This document shows positions 25,569-34,092 of a DNA stretch of 64,000 nucleotides, piece by piece. The position numbers and the translations under genes were made by a program. How positions within the stretch are numbered: the first letter of the stretch is position 1; each line of letters starts with the position of its first letter. The notes under the pieces are model-generated. The model saw only the letters and a program-made list of their open reading frames with translations. It had not been told where the DNA came from and ran no database searches. This DNA comes from Roseomonas genomospecies 6 (GTDB lineage: Bacteria > Pseudomonadota > Alphaproteobacteria > Azospirillales > Azospirillaceae): the NCBI RefSeq assembly GCF_008365375.1, contig NZ_QOKW01000003.1:124001-188000 (forward strand), read 5' to 3'.

Positions 25569-26153
25569 TTACGAGGACGCCGGGTCCGGTACGGTCAGCA
25601 CGGTGTCCGGCGCGCAGTCCTTCAACAGCCGCAGCAGGTCCGGCAGGGGCAGCGCGACGCAGCCCGCCGTCGGCGTCCAGTCGGGCCGTGCCACATGCAT
25701 GAACACGGCGCTGCCCAGCCCCGGCACCACCGGGTCGTCGTTGTGCCCCATCACCACGATGACGTCATAGACGCGATCCTCGCGCCACAACTCCTCGTGG
25801 CTGGCGGCGTAGGGGCGCTTGATCGGGCGGTTGTAGGCGGGGTCCGCGGGATCGTCGCACCAGCCGTCGTCGGGCGCGATGGGCGACACGGGAAGGCTCG
25901 TCTCGGGCTGCGGCAGACGGTCGGCGCGCCACAGGACGCGGCGCAGCGCGAAACGTCCGACCGGAGTGGCGCCGTCGCCCTCCCGCTTGTCGGACCGGAT
26001 GCCGCCGCGGCCCAGCGCGCAGCGGAACGACCCGCCGGGCCAGTCCAGACGGCCTTCACCCAGACGGCCTTCACCCAGACGGCCTTCACCCAGACGGCCT
26101 TCACCCAGACGGCCTTCACCCAGACGGCCTTCACGATGAACGGTGATCTCCAT
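25569..26153 (-). CDS. L,D-transpeptidase (YkuD) family protein with N-terminal pentapeptide repeats
   Basis: A 194-residue YkuD-fold protein. The catalytic signature is visible as H153 in FMHVARPD and C165 in TAGCVALP (H-x11-C with the preceding glycine-serine loop). Such enzymes cross-link peptidoglycan or attach proteins to it; this short form lacks an obvious signal peptide, as in the YkuD/YafK-like L,D-transpeptidase-related group. Residues 8-36 are six tandem EGRLG-type pentapeptides encoded by a 15-bp DNA repeat. Removing them would leave a normal family N-terminus (HREGRL-DWPGGSFRCALGRGGI). Start at ATG 26153. Confidence 0.87.
   Translation of the reverse strand: MEITVHREGRLGEGRLGEGRLGEGRLGEGRLGEGRLDWPGGSFRCALGRGGIRSDKREGDGATPVGRFALRRVLWRADRLPQPETSLPVSPIAPDDGWCDDPADPAYNRPIKRPYAASHEELWREDRVYDVIVVMGHNDDPVVPGLGSAVFMHVARPDWTPTAGCVALPLPDLLRLLKDCAPDTVLTVPDPASS
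26046..26135. repeat. 15-bp in-frame tandem repeat (six copies) in the L,D-transpeptidase gene
   Basis: CAGACGGCCTTCACC is repeated five times exactly from 26046 to 26120, with a sixth copy (26121-26135) differing only in its last base. Because the unit is five codons, copy-number changes keep the frame. This is a minisatellite-like, probably variable locus. Confidence 0.95.
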
Positions 26154-26189
26154 AACCCCTTCCCTGCCCGTTGCCGGGCGTCATCGCGC

Positions 26190-27134
26190 TCAGCCCGACA
26201 CCCGCAGGCTGGGCGCCGGGGCCTGCGCAGCTCTCCGGCCCTGCTCGTACTTGGCCAGATTGCGCATCATCGTCTCAGACAGCATGTCCGGTGTCACGGG
26301 CGCGAAGGCGTTGCCGTTGGCAGCGGGTGCGGCGGCGGACGGAGCGGCAGCCGGGGCGGCGTCCGAATGGGCCGCGGGCGCCGGGGCCGGCGCGTCCGCC
26401 GCCTTGCGGAAGCCGGACGGGGCCGCCGTGGCGGCGAAGCCGACGGTCGTGGGATGCGGCTTGGCGGCGCTGTGCTTGGCCATCATGCTGTTCGCCAGCG
26501 GGGTGTCGCGCGCCGGCATGCGGGAGGGGTGCGGCGTGCCGGAGGCGGCCAGGCCGTCACGCCCGGCCCCGCTCGCCGCCGCTCCGGCCCCATGGGCCGC
26601 CGCGATGGGCAACGCCGTGGTGGGCAACGCCGTGGTGGGCGGCGCGGCGGGGGCCGGGGCGGAGCTTCCGGCGGCGTGGTCCGGCAGCGCCGCGACCGCG
26701 GTGGCGCCCGACGACCCGGCGGGCGGCTGGGCGCTGCCCCCGTTGCCGCCGCCATCGCCGCCACCGAAGCCGAGCGAGGCCATGACCTGCCCGCCGATAT
26801 CCTTGCCCTGGGCCTGCTCCACCACCGCGTTGGCGATGGACGCCATGCCGCCCAGCGGTCCGCCGAACAGGATGCCGCCGATCACCTTGGAGGACGGCTT
26901 GATCGTGTCGCCGGTGATTTCGCGGTAGATGCTGTTGACGACGGGGATGTGCTGAAGCGGGTTGATGATGTCCAGGAAGTCGCCGAAGGACATCTCGGCC
27001 TCGGCCTCGTACCGGTCGGGGCTGTCCCGGCTTTCCAGCACCCCCAGGGCGGGGACCGCCTGGGCCGGCGACCGCTCGCGCTGCACCGGCCGCGAAGCGG
27101 CTGTGGCGTCGATGATGGTGGCGTCGATGGCCAT
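26190..27134 (-). CDS. hypothetical protein with conserved hydrophobic core and low-complexity tail
   Basis: A 314-residue protein without a recognised domain. The conserved-looking part is residues about 45-125: FGDFLDIINPLQHIPVVNSI, then YREITGDTIKPSSKVIGGIL and GGPLGGMASIANAVVEQAQG, a possible membrane-active or secretion-related segment. The rest is low-complexity alanine/proline/glycine sequence, including a duplicated PTTAL pentapeptide from a 15-bp repeat. The C-terminus has a short ordered helix (MMRNLAKYEQGRR). Role unknown. Expressed alone between the L,D-transpeptidase and ribA genes. Confidence 0.7.
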   Translation of the reverse strand: MAIDATIIDATAASRPVQRERSPAQAVPALGVLESRDSPDRYEAEAEMSFGDFLDIINPLQHIPVVNSIYREITGDTIKPSSKVIGGILFGGPLGGMASIANAVVEQAQGKDIGGQVMASLGFGGGDGGGNGGSAQPPAGSSGATAVAALPDHAAGSSAPAPAAPPTTALPTTALPIAAAHGAGAAASGAGRDGLAASGTPHPSRMPARDTPLANSMMAKHSAAKPHPTTVGFAATAAPSGFRKAADAPAPAPAAHSDAAPAAAPSAAAPAANGNAFAPVTPDMLSETMMRNLAKYEQGRRAAQAPAPSLRVSG

Positions 27135-27299
27135 GGGCGGTCTCCCGTCGCGGTGTCCAGCCCTCGATTAAGCAACCCGCGTGCCAACTTCGGGGAACGA
27201 AACTCCGGCCTCGCGACGCCCTCCGGCCCCGGCCCGGGACCGCGACCCGGCAAGAGCTGCCGGGCAGGAGGCGTTTCCTGCCCCCCGGAGAATCGAATC

Positions 27300-28469
27300 T
27301 CAGAACATATGGCCGCTGCGCTCCGCCTTGGTGCGCAAATAGCCTTCGTTGTGGCCGTTGGCCGGGAAGATGTGGGGAACGCGCTCCACCACCTCGATCC
27401 CGCAACGGGCGAGCTGGCGCAGTTTCTCCGGGTTGTTGGTCATCAGCCGCACGGCGCCGAAGCCCAACTGCCGCAGCATCTCCGCTGCCGGCAGATAGAC
27501 CCGTTCGTCCGCCTCGAAGCCCAGGATCTCGTTGGCGTCCACGGTGTCGAAGCCGCGGTCCTGGATGCGGTAGGCGCGCAGCTTGTTGACGAGGCCGATC
27601 CCCCGCCCTTCCTGCGCCAGATAGAGCAGGACGCCGCTGCCGTGCCGCGCGATCTCCGCGATGGCGCCGCGGAGCTGCTGGCCGCAGTCGCAGCGCAAAC
27701 TGCCCAGCAGGTCGCCGGTGAAGCATTCCGAATGCAAGCGGGCCAGCACCGGCTCGCCCTCCACCGGGTTGCCGACGATGATCGCCAGATGCTCCGGCCC
27801 GCCGTCGATGGGGCGGAAGGCGGCGATGCGGGTGTTCTCGGCGCCCGACAGGGGAACGCGCGCCTCCGCCACCCGGCGCAGCGTGCGCACCACATGGACG
27901 CGGTAATCGGCGATGTCGCGGGCGCGGACCAGCAGCAGGTCATGCTCCGCCGCCCATTCCGCGGCGCTTCCCGCATGGGCGGAGGCCGGGGCGACGATGG
28001 CCGCCGGCAGCAGCCGCGCCAGCCGGGCGAGGTCCACCGCCGCGGTCTCGCGCGAGCCGGGGTCCATGGCCGTGGCGGTCAGGCCCGCGGGGATGCCGGC
28101 ATCCGCCACCTCATCCGGACGCAACTCCGGATCGGCCAGCGCGTGGGCCTCGTCCGCGGTCAGGCAGCGGGGAAGCGACAAGGCGACGACGCCCGTCCCC
28201 TCCCCCATCAGCTTCAGCACCATGGCCCGGCGGCGGGTGACGGCCAGGACCGGCGCCGCGCCGGTCAACTGCACCAGCCGCTGGACCGCATCGATCGCCA
28301 CGGATTCCACCGACACCGCGGCGCCGACGCTGCCGTCGGCGGTCTCGATGGCGACGGCCTCGCCCCGGCGCAGGGCGGCCAGCGCCCGGTCCACCGCGCG
28401 CATGGCGGCCTCGTCCATGGGCAGGACGGCTTCGGGCGGGGCGGAGTCGGAAGGAGCGTCGGCGTACAT
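27300..28469 (-). CDS. ribA: GTP cyclohydrolase II (RibA) with degenerate RibB-like N-terminal domain
   Basis: A 389-residue enzyme of riboflavin synthesis that converts GTP to the diaminopyrimidine precursor. The C-terminal 200 residues hold the zinc ligands (C249, C260, C262 in SECFTGDLLGSLRCDCG), the GTP site RGIGLVNKLRAY and TNNPEKLRQL. The N-terminal 190 residues align in layout with DHBP synthase (RibB) but lack its DDEDREKEGD active-site acidic motif, so it cannot supply that activity. The start is uncertain: ATG at 28469 or 28517, neither with a good ribosome-binding site. No FMN riboswitch is evident upstream. Divergent from a response-regulator gene. Confidence 0.9.
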   Translation of the reverse strand: MYADAPSDSAPPEAVLPMDEAAMRAVDRALAALRRGEAVAIETADGSVGAAVSVESVAIDAVQRLVQLTGAAPVLAVTRRRAMVLKLMGEGTGVVALSLPRCLTADEAHALADPELRPDEVADAGIPAGLTATAMDPGSRETAAVDLARLARLLPAAIVAPASAHAGSAAEWAAEHDLLLVRARDIADYRVHVVRTLRRVAEARVPLSGAENTRIAAFRPIDGGPEHLAIIVGNPVEGEPVLARLHSECFTGDLLGSLRCDCGQQLRGAIAEIARHGSGVLLYLAQEGRGIGLVNKLRAYRIQDRGFDTVDANEILGFEADERVYLPAAEMLRQLGFGAVRLMTNNPEKLRQLARCGIEVVERVPHIFPANGHNEGYLRTKAERSGHMF

Positions 28470-28703
28470 GACGGAGGCTTCGCGTGATGCGCCCCGAAGG
28501 GCGAAAGATTCCGACATGGGTCGGAGAGCGCCGGAAGCAAAGCGCAGGTGGAGCACCCCTGTCCAGCAAATCCCGCGCGCCACACCGTTGCCGGGACTGC
28601 AACGATGGCGGCGGACCGTCCGATGAGGCCCTTCCGATAAGGCTAGGGCAATCCCGCGCGGGCCATGATAAGTTCCGCGCCCGGAGCCACCGGTGAACCC
28701 CGC

Positions 28704-29393
28704 ATGACGCCTGCGAAACGCATCCTTCTGATCGACGACGACATCGCCCTCCGGCAATCGCTGGCCGAACAGCTCCAGCTTCTGGAGGACTTCGAGACGG
28801 TGGAGGCCGGGGACGGCGCGGCGGCGCTTGCCGTGGCGCGGGAGGGCGGCTTCTCCGCCATCCTGCTGGACGTCGGGCTGCCCGACATGGACGGGCGCGA
28901 CCTGTGCCGCCTGCTGCGGCGCGAGGGGGTGCGCTGCCCGGTCATCATGCTGACCGCCGCCGCATCCGACGCGGACACCATCCTGGGGCTCGATTCCGGG
29001 GCCAGCGACTACGTCACCAAACCTTTCCGCATGGGGGTGCTGCTGGCCCGGCTGCGCGCCCAGCTCCGCCTGTACGAGCAGAGCGAGGACGCCGTCTTCG
29101 CCATCGGCCCCTACAGCTTCCGCCCGGCGGGCAAACTGTTGCTGGCGGACGGCGGCAACCGCAAGATCCGCCTGACCGAAAAGGAAACGGCGATCCTGAA
29201 ACACCTGTACCGGGCCGGCGGCGCGGTGGTCGGGCGGGAGACGCTGCTGGGCGAGGTGTGGGGCTACAACGCCGCGGTCACCACCCACACGCTGGAAACC
29301 CACGTCTACCGCCTGCGCCAGAAGATCGAGCGCGATCCGTCCAACGCGGAAATCCTGGTGACGGAGCCCGGCGGCTACCGGCTGGTGCCCTGA
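28704..29393 (+). CDS. OmpR/PhoB-type response regulator
   Basis: A 229-residue two-component regulator. The receiver domain has the acidic pocket at residues 11-13 (IDDD), phospho-acceptor D56 (ILLDVGLPD) and K106 (TKPF). The C-terminal winged helix reads LTEKETAILKHLYRAGG, then LLGEVWGYN and THTLETHVYRLRQKIE, typical of OmpR DNA-binding domains. There is no histidine kinase gene next to it, so it is an orphan whose partner is elsewhere. The ATG at 28704 follows CCGGAG-type purines weakly. It is divergent from ribA. Confidence 0.92.
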   Translation: MTPAKRILLIDDDIALRQSLAEQLQLLEDFETVEAGDGAAALAVAREGGFSAILLDVGLPDMDGRDLCRLLRREGVRCPVIMLTAAASDADTILGLDSGASDYVTKPFRMGVLLARLRAQLRLYEQSEDAVFAIGPYSFRPAGKLLLADGGNRKIRLTEKETAILKHLYRAGGAVVGRETLLGEVWGYNAAVTTHTLETHVYRLRQKIERDPSNAEILVTEPGGYRLVP

Positions 29394-29498
29394 ACCCGGG
29401 CTTGCGGCCCCCGGAACCATCCTCCTGCCTTCCCATTGAAAAGACTGACTTCCGCGCCTGCTTCGGCACGGACCCCAGTTGGGCAAGGAGATGACGTC

Positions 29499-29942
29499 TT
29501 GGTTGCCATCGTCGATCACAGCAGACCGGCAAGGGCCATCCATCCCTTGCACGCGGTGCTGCTCGCCGCCACCCTTCCGCTGTTCCTGGGAGGGTTGCTC
29601 TGCGATTTCGCCTATTCGAGAAGCTACGAGATCCAGTGGAGCAACTTCGCTTCCTGGCTGATCGCGGGCGGCATGGTCTTCGCCGGCCTTTCGCTTCTCT
29701 GGGCCTTCATCGACCTGTTCCGCGCCGGCCGGCGCCGGGGGCGGGCGGTGGCCTATTTCGTCCTGCTGCTCATCACCTTCGCGCTCGGCCTCGTCAACGC
29801 CTTCGTGCACGCGCGGGACGCCTGGGGAACCATGCCGGAGGGCCTGATCCTGTCGGCGGCCGTCGCCGTGACCGCCGCCTTGGCGACCTGGTTCGGCTTC
29901 TCCAGCCTGCGCATGGACCCGCGCACGGGAGAAATGCGATGA
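29499..29942 (+). CDS. DUF2231-type membrane protein
   Basis: A 147-residue inner-membrane protein with four hydrophobic segments and the DUF2231 opening ARAIHPLHAVLLAATLPLFLGGLL (quoted in part), including the conserved HPLH. I propose a TTG start at 29499: AAGGAG lies eight bases before it, while an ATG overlapping that site is in another frame. Its stop overlaps the start of the next gene in ATGA, so it is translationally coupled to the sugar-dehydrogenase-like lipoprotein. DUF2231 proteins often accompany periplasmic oxidoreductases and may link them to the respiratory chain; that is inference. Confidence 0.8.
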   Translation: MVAIVDHSRPARAIHPLHAVLLAATLPLFLGGLLCDFAYSRSYEIQWSNFASWLIAGGMVFAGLSLLWAFIDLFRAGRRRGRAVAYFVLLLITFALGLVNAFVHARDAWGTMPEGLILSAAVAVTAALATWFGFSSLRMDPRTGEMR

Positions 29943-31288
29943 AACGCTCCAGCCTGCTGGCCGCCGCCGCGCTCGCCGCCCTGCTGACCGCCTGCGGTGA
30001 CGACAACCCGCCGCCGCCGGAATATGGCGCCAACCCGCAACTGCCCGAGCAGCAGCACGGGTTGCTTCCCAGCATGAAGATCGCCAACCCGGCATCCTGG
30101 GGCGACCGGCAGCCGACCGTGCCGGAGGGTTTCACCGTCACGGCCATCGCCACCGACCTGGGAATCCCGCGCCAGACGCTCGTCCTTCCCAACGGCGACA
30201 TCCTGGTCGCCGAAGGCCGGGGCGGCGGAGCGCCGCCGCTGCGGCCCAAGGACTTCATCGCCGGAATCATCAAGGCCAGGGGAACGACCTCGGTCCAGAG
30301 CGGCAACCGGCTGACCCTGCTGCGGGACGCCGACGGCGACGGAACCTACGAGGAGCGCACCGTCTTCGCCGACCAGTTGAACGCGCCCTATGGGCTGGCC
30401 TTCGTGAACGGCCAGATCTACGTCGCGAACCAGGACGCGCTGGTGCGCTTCCCCTACCGCGAGGGGCAGACCCGCGCCGAGGGGCCGCCGGAAAAGGTCA
30501 CCGACCTGCCCTCCTACATCAACCATCACTGGACCAAGGCGCTGGCCGCCAGCCCGGACGGACGGTTCCTCTATGTCGGCATCGGCTCCAACAGCAACAT
30601 CACGGAGCGCGGGATGCCCGCCGAGGCCGACCGCGCGATGGTGTGGGAGGTCGATGCCCGGACAGGCGCGCACCGGCCCTACGCCACCGGGCTGCGCAAT
30701 CCCACCGCGCTCGCCATACAGCCGGGGACGGGCACGCTGTGGGCGGTGGTGAACGAGCGCGACGAGCTTGGCCCCAACCTCGTCCCCGATTACCTGACCT
30801 CGGTCCGCGAGGGCGGCTTCTACGGCTGGCCCTACAGCTATTGGGGCCAGAACGTGGACCCGCGCGTGATGCCGCAGGACCCGGAGAAGGTCGCCGCGGC
30901 GATCAAGCCGGACTACAGCCTGGGTTCGCACGTCGCGGCGCTCGGCGTGGCCTTCTCCTCCCCGGTGATGGGGGAGCGGTTCGCCGAGGGGGTGTTCGTC
31001 GGCGAGCACGGCAGTTGGAACCGCAGCGTGCCCAGCGGCTACAAGGTGATCTTCGTCCCCTTCCGCGACGGCGCCCCGTCCGGGGACCCGATCGAGGTCA
31101 TGACCGGCTTCATGGGAGAGGACGGCAAGACCTATGGCCGGCCGGTCGGCGTCACGGTTGACCCGAAGGGCGCCCTGATCGTCGCCGACGACCTGTCGAA
31201 CACGGTCTGGCGCGTGGCGGTGGCGGATCGCTCGCCCTCGGCGGAAGCGCCTTCGGACCTGGGCAGCGCAACGACCGAAGGGAACTGA
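29939..31288 (+). CDS. PQQ-type sugar/sorbosone dehydrogenase family lipoprotein
   Basis: A 449-residue periplasmic protein with lipoprotein signal (LLAAAALAALLTACGDD; lipobox LTAC, cysteine about residue 19). The mature part is a six-bladed beta-propeller of the soluble glucose/L-sorbosone dehydrogenase family: VPEGFTVTAIATDLGIPRQ, GIGSNSNITERG, LRNPTALAIQPG, GEHGSWNRSVPSGYKVIFVPF and a final blade VGVTVDPKGALIVADDLSN (each quoted in part). Members oxidise aldose sugars with PQQ, though many are uncharacterised. It overlaps the DUF2231 gene by four bases and is likely cotranscribed. Confidence 0.87.
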   Translation: MKRSSLLAAAALAALLTACGDDNPPPPEYGANPQLPEQQHGLLPSMKIANPASWGDRQPTVPEGFTVTAIATDLGIPRQTLVLPNGDILVAEGRGGGAPPLRPKDFIAGIIKARGTTSVQSGNRLTLLRDADGDGTYEERTVFADQLNAPYGLAFVNGQIYVANQDALVRFPYREGQTRAEGPPEKVTDLPSYINHHWTKALAASPDGRFLYVGIGSNSNITERGMPAEADRAMVWEVDARTGAHRPYATGLRNPTALAIQPGTGTLWAVVNERDELGPNLVPDYLTSVREGGFYGWPYSYWGQNVDPRVMPQDPEKVAAAIKPDYSLGSHVAALGVAFSSPVMGERFAEGVFVGEHGSWNRSVPSGYKVIFVPFRDGAPSGDPIEVMTGFMGEDGKTYGRPVGVTVDPKGALIVADDLSNTVWRVAVADRSPSAEAPSDLGSATTEGN

Positions 31289-31309
31289 CCGCCGGACGGG
31301 GAAACCGTA

Positions 31310-32044
31310 TCAGGGCCGCTTGGCGGGCGACCCGGTGCGGCCCGAGATGGTGACGGCGACCGGATAGCCCATCCAGCGCTGCCGCTTGCCTTCCAGCGCC
31401 GGCCCGCTGCGGCCCGGCGCCTTCTGGTGCCCGCCGCCCCACAAGCCCCGGCCGCGCGGCACCACGGGCAGCAGCCGGATCTTCCGCCCGACGATGGCCA
31501 GCCGGCGCCGCCAATGGGCGACCAGCTTGGGCGAGGTGCCGACCCGCCGGGCGATCTCGTGATCGGCCAGCAGGGCGCTGCCGGGGTCCTGCAACAGGTC
31601 CAGGATGGCGCGCCGCTTGTCCACGCTGGTGTGGCGGCTGTGCTTGCGCTCCAGCGCCTTGCCGAGGTCCCACAGCTTCTCCGCGGTCTCGCGGGCGAGG
31701 CTGCGCCAGCGGTCGGCCTCCTCCCGCTGGCGTTCCATGTCGCCGCTGCTCTTCTCGAGCTGCCGCTTCAGACCGGCCACCTCCAGCTCCAGGTCGCGCA
31801 CCTGCCGGCGCAGCCCCTGAACGAGCTGGTCGGGCGGCGGCGGCCGGTCGGGAGGCGGAGCCTCGGCGGTGGACGGGGGCGGTTCCGGTGCTGCGGCCAC
31901 CGGACGGGCGCCGCGGGCCAGATCGCGGAACGACAGGCCGGCCCTCGACAGCATGATGCGCGCGGCCCGCAACGCGGACAGGGCTTCGCCCTGATGCTCC
32001 GACTCGGCCATGGCGAGGACTTTGGCGAGTTTGTCTGGGTCCAT
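31310..32044 (-). CDS. DUF2786-like protein with coiled coil and helix-turn-helix
   Basis: A 244-residue protein. Residues 1-45 resemble DUF2786 (LAKVLAMAESEHQGEALSAL, then RAARIMLSRAGLSFRDLA). A proline-rich linker follows, then a coiled coil (about 95-140, LRRQVRDLELEVAGLKRQLE) and a helix-turn-helix-like segment (LLADHEIARRVGTSPKLVAHW). The C-terminal 60 residues are basic. This suggests a DNA-binding protein, perhaps phage- or plasmid-derived, but the function is unknown. The ATG at 32044 opens the DUF2786 part. It is convergent with the dehydrogenase gene (gap of about 20 bases). Confidence 0.72.
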   Translation of the reverse strand: MDPDKLAKVLAMAESEHQGEALSALRAARIMLSRAGLSFRDLARGARPVAAAPEPPPSTAEAPPPDRPPPPDQLVQGLRRQVRDLELEVAGLKRQLEKSSGDMERQREEADRWRSLARETAEKLWDLGKALERKHSRHTSVDKRRAILDLLQDPGSALLADHEIARRVGTSPKLVAHWRRRLAIVGRKIRLLPVVPRGRGLWGGGHQKAPGRSGPALEGKRQRWMGYPVAVTISGRTGSPAKRP

Positions 32045-32277
32045 CCGTGGGGTCGGGTCCGGAGGCGATTCATCGCATCGATGAGCGAACGGGCGCAAGC
32101 TACCACATCTTATTGGATTGGGCATCTCCACATCTCGGGGATGGGGCGTGCCTTTTCCTTCTACCTCCGTCTTGTCGCGCACCACCAAATCGGTGTTGCG
32201 GACGGTCCGGTGGGTCATTTCGTGAAGCAACCTTTTCACTCGACTCGCGGGGGCCCTACCGCCAAATTGTCGGTACC

Positions 32278-33153
32278 ATGACGGCACAAACCGTTTCCGA
32301 AGCCTGCTCCGGCGCGCCCGACACCCCGCCGGCCTTCACCGTCCGCTTCTGGGGTGTGCGCGGCAGCATCGCCTCCCCGGGGCCGGACACGGTCCGCTAC
32401 GGCGGCAACACCCCCTGCGTCGAAGTGCGCTGCGGGGACGCCCTTCTGGTCCTCGACGCCGGCACCGGCCTGCGCCCGCTGGGCGAGGCGCTGATGCGGC
32501 AGGGAACGCCGGTCGAGGTCGATCTGCTGCTGACCCACAGCCACCTGGACCACATCTGCGGCCTGCCCTTCTTCGCGCCGGCCTTCGACACGGCCAGCAC
32601 GGTGCGGATCAGGGCCGGCCATCTGGACCGGGAGCGGACGATGCGGTCCGTCCTGCAATGCATGATGTCGGCGCCGCTCTTCCCGGTCCCGGTGGAGATC
32701 TTCCGGGCCGATTGCACCTTCCACGATTTCGTCAGCGGCGAGACGCTGGCCGTCAAGCCGGGCGTGACCGTGCGCACCGCACCGCTGAACCACCCCGACG
32801 GCGCCACCGGCTACCGCGTGGAGTTCGCCGGGCGCAGCCTGTGCTACGTCACCGACACTGAACACCCGGCGCAGGGCCGCGATCCCGCCGTGATGGAACT
32901 GGTGCGCGGCAGCGACCTGCTGATCTACGACTGCACCTACACCGACGCCGAATACGCCGGCCGCGTCGGCTGGGGCCATTCCACCTGGGAGGAGTGCCTG
33001 CGCATCGCCGACGAGGCCGGGGTGAAGCGCGCGGTCCTGTTCCACCACGATCCCCGGCGCACCGACGCCGACCTGGACGTCATCGCCACCGCCGCCGAAG
33101 CGCGCCGCCCCGGCACCCTGGTCGCCCGCGAAGGCATGGCCCTGCCCCTCTGA
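32278..33153 (+). CDS. MBL-fold metallohydrolase (cyclic-phosphodiesterase-like)
   Basis: A 291-residue metallo-beta-lactamase-fold enzyme. It starts with the subfamily motif VRFWGVRGSIASPGP, followed by YGGNTPCVEV, the metal motif LLTHSHLDHICGLPFF (HxHxDH), a later YVTDTEH and the final histidine in VLFHHDPRRTD. This architecture matches the PhnP/cyclic-nucleotide phosphodiesterase-like branch often fused to or found with signalling domains. Substrate unknown. The ATG at 32278 gives the family N-terminus. It is divergent from the DUF2786-like gene. Confidence 0.87.
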   Translation: MTAQTVSEACSGAPDTPPAFTVRFWGVRGSIASPGPDTVRYGGNTPCVEVRCGDALLVLDAGTGLRPLGEALMRQGTPVEVDLLLTHSHLDHICGLPFFAPAFDTASTVRIRAGHLDRERTMRSVLQCMMSAPLFPVPVEIFRADCTFHDFVSGETLAVKPGVTVRTAPLNHPDGATGYRVEFAGRSLCYVTDTEHPAQGRDPAVMELVRGSDLLIYDCTYTDAEYAGRVGWGHSTWEECLRIADEAGVKRAVLFHHDPRRTDADLDVIATAAEARRPGTLVAREGMALPL

Positions 33154-33225
33154 TACGGCAACTGTGCGCATGGAGAGTGATGCGCGGAAGACACGGCCAA
33201 GCCTCCGTTCGCGTCCCGTGGCCAG

Positions 33226-33254
33226 TTGTCACTGCCGGATCGTGTGACAATTAT
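33226..33254 (+). promoter_or_regulatory. palindromic promoter element before the YcbK-like gene
   Basis: A perfect inverted repeat TTGTCAC-N11-GTGACAA spans 33226-33250. TTGTCA can serve as a -35 with AATTAT (33249-33254) 17 bases downstream as -10, placing the dyad over the promoter spacer as expected for a repressor or activator site. The gene starts at 33301. Confidence 0.4.
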
Positions 33255-33300
33255 GGTATCAAGGCCGCTTGCAACCGCAGAGAGAACTCTGGGGAGGAGC

Positions 33301-34086
33301 ATGCGGCATCTTCTGCGCTTATCGTTGCTGGGTCTGCTCGTCGGCGGAACGCTCGCCGGCTGCGCGTCCACTCCGAATCCTCAGGCGTCGCTGGACGGCG
33401 GCCCCCGGTCGATCGTCCTTCACCATCCCGCCAGCGGGGAGACGGTCAGCGTCACCTATCGCCGCGCCGACGGCTACGACACGGCGGCCCTGGACCGCAT
33501 CGCCACCCTGTTCCGCGACCGCCGCACCGGCGAGACGGTTCCCGTCGATCCCGCGCTGGTGGAGCTGCTGGCCGACCTGAAGGAGCGCTGCGGCGCCGGC
33601 CCCGACACGCCGGTCCACATCACGTCCGGCTACCGCTCCCCGCTGACGAACGTCGCGCTGTCCCGCAGCAACCCGAACGTGGCGGAGAACAGTTATCATC
33701 TGCGCGGCCAGGCCGCCGACATCTCCATCCCCGGCGTCCCGCCCCGCTGCCTCGCCGAGGAGGCCGCGGCCCTGCAGCGCGGCGGCTACGCGCTCTACCC
33801 CCATACCGGCCACGTCCATGTGGACACCGGCCCGGTCCGAACCTGGACCCCGAAGGGCGGCGACCCCCGCATCCTGGAGGCCAAGGCGACTCCGGCGAAG
33901 GCCGCGTCGGCCAAGGCGGTCGCCGCGAAGCCCGCCCCCACCCTGCCCCGGACGCAGGTCGCCACCGCCGCGGAACCCGCTTCGAAGCGGCCCCCGGCCA
34001 AGGGCAACGACGCCGACCTCGCCCGCGTCCGCATGGTGCTGGCCTCCCTCAAGGACCAGCCGGAGGCCACGGCGAAGAAGAAGTGA
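33301..34086 (+). CDS. YcbK/DUF882-like M15-family lipoprotein
   Basis: A 261-residue predicted lipoprotein (LLGLLVGGTLAGCAS; lipobox LAGC) with a peptidase M15A/YcbK-type domain. The zinc-site motifs are ITSGYRSPLTN, YHLRGQAADI and GHVHVDTG. Such proteins are peptidoglycan-associated; YcbK (MepK) is an endopeptidase that cleaves L,D-cross-links, which links functionally to the L,D-transpeptidase gene in this window. The C-terminal 70 residues are a lysine/alanine/proline-rich tail (repeated AKA units) that may contact the cell wall. Strong ribosome-binding site GGGGAGGAG before the ATG at 33301. Confidence 0.87.
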   Translation: MRHLLRLSLLGLLVGGTLAGCASTPNPQASLDGGPRSIVLHHPASGETVSVTYRRADGYDTAALDRIATLFRDRRTGETVPVDPALVELLADLKERCGAGPDTPVHITSGYRSPLTNVALSRSNPNVAENSYHLRGQAADISIPGVPPRCLAEEAAALQRGGYALYPHTGHVHVDTGPVRTWTPKGGDPRILEAKATPAKAASAKAVAAKPAPTLPRTQVATAAEPASKRPPAKGNDADLARVRMVLASLKDQPEATAKKK

Positions 34087-34092
34087 TGAGGA

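Noticed and set aside
26041..26140. Possible CRISPR array (regular repeats)
   Set aside because: The 15-bp units are directly adjacent without spacers and lie in a coding frame; this is a minisatellite.
28470..28703. FMN riboswitch before ribA
   Set aside because: I could not find the conserved RFN helices or core sequences in the intergenic region.
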